NCBI GenBank assembly: GCA_047639555.1
Contig: JBLIOE010000011.1
Location: 1-64,000, forward strand
DNA length: 64,000 bases
Direction of reading: 5' to 3'
DNA from: JAJRXC01 sp047639555
Lineage (GTDB): Bacteria; Actinomycetota; Acidimicrobiia; Acidimicrobiales; Aldehydirespiratoraceae
The position numbers and the translations under genes were made by a program. Below the pieces are notes generated by a model that saw only the letters and a list, made by a program, of their open reading frames with translations, searched no databases and was not told the origin of the DNA. The number at the start of each line of letters is the position of its first letter. Within the stretch, counting starts at the first letter, position 1. This document shows positions 56,656 to 64,000 of the stretch, one piece after another.

Positions 56656-57765
56656 ATGGATCTCGAACTCTCGGACGACCAGTTCGAACTTAGAGACAAC
56701 ATTCGTTTAGTGCTCGAGGGCGCTTCGCCATTGTCCTATGTGCGCGGGATCTATGAGGGCACTGAAGACGCCTCGACGCTCTGGACGCAGACCTCCGAGC
56801 TGTACTGGCCGGCGCTCGGTGTTGCTGAGGATGCTGGCGGACTTGGCTTGGGGTTCGTCGAGATCGGGCTTCTCGCTGAGGAGCTTGGGCGGGCCGCCGC
56901 ACCCGGCCCGCTACTTGCGGTCGTGAGCCAATATCTGCCGTTGCTCGCGCGGTCGGACCAACCGGCACGACTCGCCGCGGCTGCCGCGGGGGAGCACATC
57001 GGTGTGTTGGCTCTGGCTGAGGATGGCCGCTGGTCACCCGATGCGATCTCGACTCGTGCCGTAGCAACGACGGACGGTTGGTCCATCACCGGCAAGAAGG
57101 CTGCGGTCCTTGGCGGCGCCTGTGCCGATGTTGCGCTTGTCGTCGCCCGCATAGAGAACGAGGGCCTCGCGGTATTCCTTGTCGAACGCTCGGAGATTGA
57201 TGTCCGAGCCGAGGAGCAGATCGATCCTGGCCTCGACCTGGCCGACCTGGTGTTCGACGCAGCATCGGCGCAGTTGCTGCTCGCTCCGGGAGCGACCACC
57301 GATGCTGCGCTCGTCGACGTGACCCAGCGGGCGGCGGTCGCCATGGCCCTCCATACCGTGGGGGCCTGCCGGCGAATTTTCGAAGTCACGTTGGAGTACC
57401 TGAAGGTGCGGGTGCAATACGACCGGGTGATTGGCTCGTTCCAGGCGATCAAACATCGGTTCGCGGACCTGTTCCTGGCCGTCGAGCGGGCGAACGCGGT
57501 TGGTTACTACGCGGCGCTCGCGATTGAGGAAGACGACCCCGCCCGGATCGAGGCGGTGCACATCGCAAAGGTTGCGGCGAGCGATTGCCAACGCCTTCTC
57601 GCCGAGGACGGCCTGCAGCTGCATGGCGGCATTGGCTACACGTGGGAAAACGATCTCCACTTCCTGCTGAAGCGGGCGAAAGCCGCCGACGCTTTGTGTG
57701 GATCGCGAGTCCACCATCGTGCGGAACTGGCGCAACAGCTTGGCCTGCTGGAGGTAGTCGGATGA
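56656..57765 (+). CDS. Acyl-CoA dehydrogenase, first subunit of a probable heteromer
   Basis: A 369-residue acyl-CoA dehydrogenase starting MDLELSDDQFELRDN behind a good Shine-Dalgarno (agagggg). YDRVIGSFQAIKHRFADL and LQLHGGIGYTWENDLHFLL are the C-terminal FAD/tetramer motifs. The middle domain is shorter than normal and lacks the SEPxAGSD block present in its partner. The next gene starts inside its stop (ATGA). Adjacent unequal pairs like this form alpha2-beta2 enzymes (FadE28-FadE29 type) acting on bulky acyl-CoAs. The operon runs to 62957. Confidence 0.92.
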   Translation: MDLELSDDQFELRDNIRLVLEGASPLSYVRGIYEGTEDASTLWTQTSELYWPALGVAEDAGGLGLGFVEIGLLAEELGRAAAPGPLLAVVSQYLPLLARSDQPARLAAAAAGEHIGVLALAEDGRWSPDAISTRAVATTDGWSITGKKAAVLGGACADVALVVARIENEGLAVFLVERSEIDVRAEEQIDPGLDLADLVFDAASAQLLLAPGATTDAALVDVTQRAAVAMALHTVGACRRIFEVTLEYLKVRVQYDRVIGSFQAIKHRFADLFLAVERANAVGYYAALAIEEDDPARIEAVHIAKVAASDCQRLLAEDGLQLHGGIGYTWENDLHFLLKRAKAADALCGSRVHHRAELAQQLGLLEVVG

Positions 57766-58946
57766 GACTCGGGTTCAACGACGACGTCGAAGCGTTTCGG
57801 GCTGAGTTCCAGGAATGGCTCGCGGCCAATCGGCCGTCAGCCGAAGAGATGAAGGCCGATCCACAGCGCTCGAGCGCCCACAACCCCGACTGGGCACGAG
57901 CATTCGCCCGTCGGATGTTCGACGACGGCTGGCTCGTGCCCGGATGGCCCCCCGAACGCGGCGGCCGCAATGCCGGCCCGATCGAGTCGCTCGTCTACCT
58001 CGAAGAGCTGAGCTTCGCGGAAATTCCGCGCACCACGAATCCTCAGGGTTTGGGCATCGTCGCTCCGTCGCTTTTGGACTTCGGCACCGACGAACAGATC
58101 GAGCAATACGCCATGCCGCTGCTCCGCGGTGAGATGTCGGCGTGTCTCGGAATGAGTGAACCCGACGCCGGAAGTGATCTGGCGAATCTCAAGACGCGGG
58201 CCGTGCGCGACGGCGACAACTTCGTCATCAGCGGTCAGAAGGTATGGACCTCCGGGGCCGCCTATGCCGACTTCTGCTTCCTGTTCTGCCGTACCGATCC
58301 CGACGCTCCGAAGCACAAGGGGATCTCCATCATTCTCATGCCGATGGACACCCCCGGCGTCACCGTGCGGCCGCTGAAGGAAATTGTGTCGCCCGACAAC
58401 CCGGATCTCGCTGAAGTGTTTCTCGACGAGGTGGTGCTCCCGACTAGCAATCTCGTCGGCGAGGAAAACAACGGTTGGGCAATGGCCAACGGCTCGCTCG
58501 CCCACGAGCGTTCGATGGTCTGGCTGATGGGCGTGCTCGGGATGGACTCTGGGATGACCGAACTGCTTGGTCTCGCCCGCGACCGCCTCGCGGACCTGCC
58601 GGCCGGTGAGCAGGTCTTGGCGGCCGACGAGATCGCTGGTCTCTACGTCGACACGGTTGCGGCTCGATGTCTGGGCTACCGAGGATTTGCCCGGTTTGTG
58701 AGAACCGGAACCGCCCCAGAGCAAGCGTTGATGAAGATGTACTCGACTGAGGCGCGCCGTGAGTTGCAGCGGGTGGCGGCCGAGTTGTTTGGACCCGACT
58801 CCATCCGTACCGGGACCGATCGGCACGGTGGCCTCGGATCGCTCGAGGCGTACTTCTCTGCGTTCGGCTCAACCATCTCCGCGGGTTCCTCAGAGATTCA
58901 ACGCAACATCATCGCCGAGCGTGTGCTCGGTCTGCCCAGGGGATAA
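57762..58946 (+). CDS. Acyl-CoA dehydrogenase, second subunit
   Basis: A 394-residue partner starting MRLGFNDDVEAFRAEFQEWL. CLGMSEPDAGSDLANLKTRA and SGQKVWTSGAAYADF (FAD middle domain), HERSMVWLMGVLG, and SSEIQRNIIAERVLGLPRG at the end. ATG 57762 overlaps the first subunit by four bases; upstream in-frame codons lie antisense-like inside that gene. With the first subunit it should dehydrogenate one acyl-CoA, the pair sharing the FAD site. An SDR starts 2 bases after its stop. Confidence 0.93.
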   Translation: MRLGFNDDVEAFRAEFQEWLAANRPSAEEMKADPQRSSAHNPDWARAFARRMFDDGWLVPGWPPERGGRNAGPIESLVYLEELSFAEIPRTTNPQGLGIVAPSLLDFGTDEQIEQYAMPLLRGEMSACLGMSEPDAGSDLANLKTRAVRDGDNFVISGQKVWTSGAAYADFCFLFCRTDPDAPKHKGISIILMPMDTPGVTVRPLKEIVSPDNPDLAEVFLDEVVLPTSNLVGEENNGWAMANGSLAHERSMVWLMGVLGMDSGMTELLGLARDRLADLPAGEQVLAADEIAGLYVDTVAARCLGYRGFARFVRTGTAPEQALMKMYSTEARRELQRVAAELFGPDSIRTGTDRHGGLGSLEAYFSAFGSTISAGSSEIQRNIIAERVLGLPRG

Positions 58947-58948
58947 TC

Positions 58949-59800
58949 GTGGAGATCGGGACGGACACCACTGGCATCGTGATCGGGGGTGGAGGCGCGA
59001 TTGGCCGAGGGACGGCCTTGGGTCTTGCGTCGCGCGGCGCCAACGTTGTTGTCGCCGATATCGAGATCGACTCCGCCACGAGGGTTGCCGAAGAGCTCGA
59101 GAGCCTCGGTGCCGCGGCGATGCCGGTAAGGGTCGACGCCACCGATCGCACCTCGCTGGCAGAACTGGCCGACGCCGCGGAAGCGCGCTTCGGTTCGATC
59201 GATCTGTTGTCCAACAACGTCGGAGTGGTTCAGGCCGCCTCGCTGCTGGAGGCGACCGAGGAGGAATGGGGGTGGAACATCGAGTTCAATCTGATGTCGA
59301 TCGTGCGCGCCTGTTCTGTCATCGTGCCGCGCATTCAGGCCCACGGCCGCGGCGGCCACGTGATCAACACGGCGTCGATGGCGGCGCTGTGGGCGGCTCG
59401 GCCCGAGGAGGTCGCGGGCGTCCAGCTCGGTCTCTACACAACGACGAAACACGCGGTGCTCGGATACACGGAGACGCTGCGCAACGACCTTGCTGCGGAG
59501 AACATTGGTGTCTCTTGTCTCTGTCCGGGGACGGTCGAGTCGAACCTCTCCGCCACATCACTCCGGAACCGACCCGATCGTTTTGGTGGCCCCGCCGAGG
59601 CCCCGGACAGCCAGGGCCGTGTCCCGTACGCCATGGCGCAGGAGGCGGTGACGAAGTACGTGCTCGCGGCGATTGAGGGCAATCGAAACATTGCCCTGAC
59701 CCATCCCGGCGCCCGCCCGCTTGTCGAGCGCCGCGCGAAAGCGCTGGCCACCGACTTCGACTTCTTTGACGCGATCGCCGCAGAAGAGGGAAACGCATGA
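58949..59800 (+). CDS. Short-chain dehydrogenase/reductase
   Basis: A 283-residue SDR with a GTG start. GIVIGGGGAIGRG binds the cofactor, SNNVGVV replaces NNAG, NTASMAALW carries the Ser and YTTTKHAVLGYTE the Tyr-x3-Lys; CPGTVESNL follows. It is complete. It overlaps the next P450 start (ATGA). It could be a 3-hydroxyacyl-CoA or alcohol dehydrogenase acting on the product of the preceding dehydrogenase pair. Confidence 0.92.
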   Translation: MEIGTDTTGIVIGGGGAIGRGTALGLASRGANVVVADIEIDSATRVAEELESLGAAAMPVRVDATDRTSLAELADAAEARFGSIDLLSNNVGVVQAASLLEATEEEWGWNIEFNLMSIVRACSVIVPRIQAHGRGGHVINTASMAALWAARPEEVAGVQLGLYTTTKHAVLGYTETLRNDLAAENIGVSCLCPGTVESNLSATSLRNRPDRFGGPAEAPDSQGRVPYAMAQEAVTKYVLAAIEGNRNIALTHPGARPLVERRAKALATDFDFFDAIAAEEGNA

Positions 59801-61044
59801 CCGACTCGATCGACATCGACCATCACGACCGCGAATGGATCCGGCAGCGCCACGATCGTTATGCCGAGCTCCGGGGGAAATGCCCGGTCGTGTTCAACGA
59901 GCATCACGACGGCTTCTGGATGGTCACGGACTATGAGTCCGTCGCGGCCGTCGCGAGGGACAACGAAACGTTCGCCCACAAGTACGAGCTCGGAGCCGAT
60001 GACGGCATCGATTACAAGGGCATCTGCGGCGTGCCCCGTAGTCCGACGACACCACGGATGGGAGTCTCCGAGATCGACGGACCAGAGCACGCCGATCTTC
60101 GCCGAGTGCTGAACCCCCACATGGTGACGAAGGCCGTCGAGGCGAGCCGAGAGCGGATGGCACATGTGTCGTCATGGTTCCTCGATGAGATCATCGAGTC
60201 AGGATCGGGCGATCTGATTCACGACTATGCGACGCCGGTCCCCGGGGTGATGACGCTCGAGATGATGGGGATGCCGTCCACCAACTGGCGCTATTACGCC
60301 GACTTCTTCCACGCCACATCGTCGTTCTCGCCGAAGGACCCCGAGTTCCAAGCGGCGGTCTCGCACATGGGCGACATGTTCGGCGAGCTAGGCGACATCG
60401 CCCGCTATCGCCGAGAGCATCCGGGTGATGACCTCACGTCAGCCATTGTCACCACCCAGATCGATGGACGGCTCCTGGCTGATGATGAAGTCGCCGGGAT
60501 TCTCTGGAACCTCGTGGCCGGCGGGCTCGACACCACCACATCGCTCGTGGGTTGGGGCCTCCACCACATCGGCACGCACGATGCCGACCGGCAACGACTC
60601 ATCGATGAGCCAACGTTGATGGCCTCAGCAGTCGAGGAGTTCCTTCGTTACTACAGCCCAAGCGAATCGCTCACCCGCACCGCCACCCGAGATGTCGAGC
60701 TGGGTGGACGGAAGATCAAGCGGGGCGACGTCGTCTTCATCTCCTGGGTGAGCGCCAACCGGGATTCGGGCGTGTTCGCCAACGCCGATGCGGTCCAGAT
60801 CGACCGGGCGGAGAACAAACATCTGGCCTTTGGTCTTGGCGGCCACCGATGTATCGGGTCGAGCATCGCTCGAATCGAATCGGCGCTGATGCTGAACGAT
60901 GTGCTCGCCCGAGTGCCGGACTACGAGATCGACCCCGACGGCTTCCGGCCCTATCCGGGAAACCTCCTGATGACCGGAGTGGTGACGATGCCAGTCACGT
61001 TCACTCCGGCCACTCGATCGGACGTGGGATCTCCGTTCGTCTGA
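59797..61044 (+). CDS. Cytochrome P450 (fifth copy)
   Basis: A 415-residue P450. I-helix VAGGLDTTTSLV, K-helix EEFLRYY, haem loop FGLGGHRCIG at 345-354 with ligand C352, followed by SSIARIESAL. All key positions are canonical. It overlaps the SDR stop by four bases. It has no ferredoxin of its own. The 58-base gap to the next flavin oxidoreductase contains a Shine-Dalgarno, so the message probably continues. Confidence 0.94.
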   Translation: MTDSIDIDHHDREWIRQRHDRYAELRGKCPVVFNEHHDGFWMVTDYESVAAVARDNETFAHKYELGADDGIDYKGICGVPRSPTTPRMGVSEIDGPEHADLRRVLNPHMVTKAVEASRERMAHVSSWFLDEIIESGSGDLIHDYATPVPGVMTLEMMGMPSTNWRYYADFFHATSSFSPKDPEFQAAVSHMGDMFGELGDIARYRREHPGDDLTSAIVTTQIDGRLLADDEVAGILWNLVAGGLDTTTSLVGWGLHHIGTHDADRQRLIDEPTLMASAVEEFLRYYSPSESLTRTATRDVELGGRKIKRGDVVFISWVSANRDSGVFANADAVQIDRAENKHLAFGLGGHRCIGSSIARIESALMLNDVLARVPDYEIDPDGFRPYPGNLLMTGVVTMPVTFTPATRSDVGSPFV

Positions 61045-61102
61045 CCACCCGTCGACGTTCTAGTCTCAGCCTTTCGACGGAACCCGACCCCAGGAGTGTC
61101 CC

Positions 61103-62083
61103 GTGGCCTTCATGATGATGCGGCTCAATTTTGTGCATCCCGATCCCACCGACCCGGAGCAGATGAGCGATCGCTATCGCGCCGGAATCGACCTTGCCGA
61201 GTACGCCGACAAGAACGGCTTCGCGATGGTCTCGACCGAGGAGCACACGGCCACCGAGATTGGCTGGAGCCCAACCCCGCTGCTCACCGCGGCGATGATC
61301 CTCAACCGCACCCAGAATCTCTCGGTTGCGATCACCGCCTTGCTGGTGCCCCTCCACGACCCCGTTCGTCTTGCGCAGCAGATGGCGGTCATCGATCTGA
61401 TGAGTAAGGGCCGCCTCTCGATCACCACTGGCCTCGGCTATCGCCCGGTGGAATACGCAGCTTTGGGTAAGGAGTGGAAGCGACGCGGCAAGATTCTTGA
61501 CGAAAGTCTTGAGACCATGCTGAAGGTGTGGTCGGGAGAGCCGTTTGAGATCAACGGTGAGACGATCAAGGTCGGCCCGATGCCGTATACGCGCCCGCAC
61601 CCGATGGTGATGATCGGGGGGTCTGGTCCGGCCGCCGCTCGCCGAGCGGCCCGTTTCGGAATGCCGCTGCAGCTCCCGGCGCCCTTGCCGGAGATCGAGG
61701 CGCTCTACTACGAGGAGTGCGAAAAGAACGGCACTTCGGGGTTCTGTATTGCGCCCGAGAAGGTCGCGATGGTCCATGTGGTGGAAGACCCCGACAAGGC
61801 GTGGGCCGAGCTGGGAGAGCACTTCTGGCTCGAGGCCTCCACGTACGACTCGTGGCAGACCCCCGACCAGACTTCGGCCGTCCACAGTCACGCGACGAAC
61901 CTTGAGGAGCTGCGCGCCGAAGGCATCTACCAGTTCCTGTCGCCCGAGCAAGCGATCGATCGGGCGCGAGACACCGGTGCCCTCGCTTTACATCCACTCG
62001 TGGGTGGCATGCCCATCGATTCGGCTTGGCAGTCGCTCGAACTGACAGTGGACAAGGTGATCCCCGCGGTCAGCGAGGGCTGA
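61103..62083 (+). CDS. LLM-class flavin-dependent oxidoreductase (third copy)
   Basis: A 326-residue luciferase-like monooxygenase with GTG start and aggag eight bases upstream. FAMVSTEEHTATEIGWSP, then MAVIDLMSKGRLSITTGLGY, and MVMIGGSGPAAARRAARFG are the family blocks. It is more similar in layout to the copy at 3153 than to 29005. Only one base (TGAG-ATG) separates it from the SCO6745-family gene. FMN or F420 dependence is not resolvable by eye. Confidence 0.9.
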   Translation: MAFMMMRLNFVHPDPTDPEQMSDRYRAGIDLAEYADKNGFAMVSTEEHTATEIGWSPTPLLTAAMILNRTQNLSVAITALLVPLHDPVRLAQQMAVIDLMSKGRLSITTGLGYRPVEYAALGKEWKRRGKILDESLETMLKVWSGEPFEINGETIKVGPMPYTRPHPMVMIGGSGPAAARRAARFGMPLQLPAPLPEIEALYYEECEKNGTSGFCIAPEKVAMVHVVEDPDKAWAELGEHFWLEASTYDSWQTPDQTSAVHSHATNLEELRAEGIYQFLSPEQAIDRARDTGALALHPLVGGMPIDSAWQSLELTVDKVIPAVSEG

Positions 62084-62084
62084 G

Positions 62085-62957
62085 ATGGCCGACTGGAACG
62101 CACTGGCCCAACGCTGCTCGCGGGCCTGCCACGATCTCATCGGTTGGATCTATTTCGATCCGACGGCTGCCGAGATGTACGGCGACCTCGGTGTGCCGAA
62201 CGGCGCCGGCTACTACGCCGCGTCTCGGTTCGCGCCGCTCGCCGGGGGCGGGAACGACGCGGTTGCCGCCACCGCCTATTCGATCAACCCTGCGTTCTTG
62301 GGCATGGCGATGGATCTCATGCGAGAGCACACCACCGCCGAGGCAACATTGCTGGCCCGCGACGAGCGCGTCATCGCGGGGCTCGACGAGGTCTCACCCG
62401 CGATCGCTGAAGGGCTCGGACGTTTCGCCGAAGCGGCCTGGGAAGTTGTCGACGGACTCCACAGCGGCGGTCGCGTTCTTTTTGCCGCCCACCGAGATCG
62501 AGACGAGCGGCAGGTCGACAATCCGACCCTCTCGGCGTGGCTCGCATTCAATTGCCTCCGTGAGTGGCGAGGTGACACTCACTGGGCTCTGATCGTCGGA
62601 GCGGACCTGAACGGCGCCGAGGTGGGGCTGCTTCACAACGTGATGGTCGAGTACGACGAAGCCGAGTGGATTGCTCGCAGCCGAGGCTCGAGCGACGACG
62701 AAATCATCGAAGGCTGGGCGAGACTCGAGAAGAAGGGCCTTGCCGTCGGTCGTGCGTTCACCGATGCTGCGCGCACGATGCGCCGTGACCTCGAGACCCG
62801 CACCGACGAGATATGCGCACAGATGTGGGAAGCGTTCGGCGAGGAAAACACGCTCGCATTCTGCAAACACCTCGAAACGCACCACGACGGTTTCATTGCC
62901 AAGATTGATGGCACGGCCGGCGCAAACTGGATGCCCGCCGCCCGCCACGTCCACTAG
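62085..62957 (+). CDS. SCO6745-family protein (helical, function unknown)
   Basis: A 290-residue protein opening CSRACHDLIGWIYFDPTAAE, with YYAASRFAPL and then AYSINPAFLGMA, the pattern of the actinobacterial SCO6745 family. The second half contains HWALIVGADLNGAEVGLLHN and a run of charged helices. The family is annotated as HTH-like in some databases, but no DNA-binding element is visible here. It is coupled to the flavin oxidoreductase and may bind the same ligand. Function unknown. Confidence 0.78.
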   Translation: MADWNALAQRCSRACHDLIGWIYFDPTAAEMYGDLGVPNGAGYYAASRFAPLAGGGNDAVAATAYSINPAFLGMAMDLMREHTTAEATLLARDERVIAGLDEVSPAIAEGLGRFAEAAWEVVDGLHSGGRVLFAAHRDRDERQVDNPTLSAWLAFNCLREWRGDTHWALIVGADLNGAEVGLLHNVMVEYDEAEWIARSRGSSDDEIIEGWARLEKKGLAVGRAFTDAARTMRRDLETRTDEICAQMWEAFGEENTLAFCKHLETHHDGFIAKIDGTAGANWMPAARHVH

Positions 62958-63004
62958 AGGGTCCCTCACTCCAGATTGAATTTCTGCGGGATTGGCCCCG
63001 GGTA

Positions 63005-63010
63005 TACGGT
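63005..63010 (+). promoter_or_regulatory. Putative -10 box (TACGGT), leaderless, nitronate-monooxygenase-like gene
   Basis: TACGGT, seven bases (cgttcgt), then the ATG at 63018. The overlapping TATACG at 63003 is an alternative at nine bases. Confidence 0.4.
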
Positions 63011-63017
63011 CGTTCGT

Positions 63018-64000
63018 ATGCAGAACGAGCTGACCAAACGCTTTGGTATTGAGTTTCCGATATACGCCTTCACCCATTGTCGCGATGTCGTGGTGGCCGT
63101 GAGTAAGGCGGGCGGACTGGGCGTGCTCGGAGCGGTCGGCTTCAGTGTCGAACAACTTCAGGTTGAGCTCGATTGGATCGACGAACACATCGGCGACAAG
63201 CCCTACGGCGTCGACATCGTGTTGCCCGCGAAGTACGACGGCGATGCCGGCGAGATGGATCTCGGCAAACTCACCGGTCAGCTACAGGACATGATCCCCG
63301 AGGGGCATCGCGACTTCGTGCGCCAGATGCTCGACGATCACGACGTTCCGGAGCTGCCGGAGGACGAGGCGCTCGGAACGGGCCTCATGGGTTGGAACGC
63401 GGCCACCGCCGTGCCCCAGGTCGAGGAGATCCTTCGCCACGACAATGTCGTGATGGTGGCCAACGCGCTCGGCACACCACCGCCGGATCTTGTTGCCCAG
63501 ATTCAGGCCAGCGGTCGAGCCGTCGGTGCCCTGTGTGGCACTCCGGCCCAGGCCGGTCGCCACGCTGCGGCGGGGCTCGATTTTGTCATTGCTCAGGGCT
63601 ACGAGGGCGGCGGCCACACCGGCGACATTGGTTCGGTCGTGCTTTGGCCGCAGGTGATCGACGAAGTCGGACCGCTGCCAGTGCTCGCCGCGGGCGGCAT
63701 CGGTGGCGGACGGCAGATGGCGGCCGCACTTTCGATGGGAGCCGCCGGTGTCTGGACGGGTTCGCTTTGGTTGGCCGTGGAAGAAGCGGCAGCATCACCC
63801 GCAGAGATCCAGTCGTATCTCAACGCCACCAGCAAGGACACCGTGCGGAGTCGCTCCTACACCGGTAAGCCCTGCCGAATGCTGCGTAACGATTGGACCG
63901 AGGCGTGGGAACGCCAGGACACGCCCGACACTCTCGGCATGCCTTTGCAGATGATGGCGGTGCGAGAGGCAATGGTGCGTAGCGGTCGTTATCCCGACAA
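63018..64000 (+). CDS. Nitronate-monooxygenase-like flavoprotein, truncated by the window end
   Basis: At least 327 codons open to the end of the window. MQNELTKRFGIEFPIYAFTH, then VSKAGGLGVLGAVG opens the family; CGTPAQAGRHAAAGLDFVIA, with QGYEGGGHTGDIGS, forms the FMN phosphate site; and VLAAGGIGGGRQMAAALSMG, then VWTGS closes the barrel. This is the class II nitronate monooxygenase/2-nitropropane dioxygenase fold, which in actinobacterial catabolic clusters often acts on enoyl or keto intermediates. It probably has its own leaderless promoter. The C-terminus is missing because of the window boundary. Confidence 0.9.
   Translation, partial: MQNELTKRFGIEFPIYAFTHCRDVVVAVSKAGGLGVLGAVGFSVEQLQVELDWIDEHIGDKPYGVDIVLPAKYDGDAGEMDLGKLTGQLQDMIPEGHRDFVRQMLDDHDVPELPEDEALGTGLMGWNAATAVPQVEEILRHDNVVMVANALGTPPPDLVAQIQASGRAVGALCGTPAQAGRHAAAGLDFVIAQGYEGGGHTGDIGSVVLWPQVIDEVGPLPVLAAGGIGGGRQMAAALSMGAAGVWTGSLWLAVEEAAASPAEIQSYLNATSKDTVRSRSYTGKPCRMLRNDWTEAWERQDTPDTLGMPLQMMAVREAMVRSGRYPD

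Noticed and set aside
1..64000. CRISPR array, tRNA, rRNA or intact prophage
   Set aside because: No regularly spaced repeats, cloverleaf or phage structural genes were seen. The only direct tandem repeats are the 15-base units at 76 and 36951.

Overview
The window is a high-GC stretch from an actinobacterium. Its family content fits the class Acidimicrobiia or a relative: many cytochromes P450, luciferase-like flavin oxidoreductases, SDRs, acyl-CoA dehydrogenases, CaiB-type transferases and ACMSD-like amidohydrolases, plus lipoproteins with short hydrophobic leaders and Asp/Glu/Thr-rich linkers. That placement is an inference; there is no rRNA, tRNA or marker gene here. Many starts are GTG or TTG, most operon genes overlap by 1-4 bases, and about a dozen first genes carry a TANNNT hexamer ending 6 or 7 bases before the start codon, the geometry of leaderless transcription.

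Layout. 0.4-6.2 kb (+): a catabolic operon with a dimeric-barrel-like protein, P450, class II aldolase-like protein, flavin oxidoreductase, second P450 and SDR. 6.3-21 kb is an accessory island: three toxin-antitoxin modules (two VapBC, one MazEF-like), a sterol-desaturase-like/hydrolase pair divergent from a TetR regulator, a wrecked tyrosine recombinase, two large secreted propeller lipoproteins (one with a polysaccharide-lyase-14-like region) divergent from a two-component system, a histidine phosphatase, a decayed solute-binding lipoprotein and a small lipoprotein. 21-28 kb: an amidohydrolase/AMP-ligase/SRPBCC operon (-) divergent from FadD-type ligase plus a double-length acyl-CoA dehydrogenase (+). 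28-33.8 kb: a lipoprotein with a duplicated domain, a flavin oxidoreductase/FGGY kinase pair (-), then 2-hydroxyacid dehydrogenase, class II aldolase and enoyl-CoA hydratase (+). 33.8-43.7 kb (-): one compact nine-gene operon joining a branched-chain-amino-acid-type ABC importer (binding protein, fused LivH-LivM permease, LivG, LivF) to a cysteine-less thiolase-like protein, a DUF35 Zn-ribbon protein, an APH-fold kinase, a TesB thioesterase and a P450. 43.8-46 kb (+): an acyl-CoA dehydrogenase overlapping an APH-fold kinase. 46-52.6 kb (-): amidohydrolase, ferredoxin, P450, aldehyde dehydrogenase, CoA transferase, then a double TetR regulator. 52.6-56.6 kb: SDR, third amidohydrolase, an intact REP-associated tyrosine transposase with its palindromic ends, and another SDR. 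56.7-64 kb (+): an acyl-CoA dehydrogenase pair, SDR, P450, flavin oxidoreductase, SCO6745-family protein and a nitronate-monooxygenase-like gene cut by the window end.

Taken together the window reads as a catabolic supercluster for a hydrophobic, possibly branched or alicyclic carboxylic compound. P450s hydroxylate, SDR and aldehyde dehydrogenase oxidise, AMP ligases and CaiB load CoA, acyl-CoA dehydrogenases and enoyl-CoA hydratase carry out beta-oxidation, the thiolase-like/DUF35 pair cleaves, TesB releases acids, and the ABC system imports. The substrate cannot be read from sequence. The most thought-provoking items are the overlapping acyl-CoA dehydrogenase/kinase pair (the logic of LvaC/LvaA and of mammalian ACAD10/11), the importer-catabolism operon with fused permease, the lyase/propeller lipoprotein pair, and the uniform leaderless promoter geometry.
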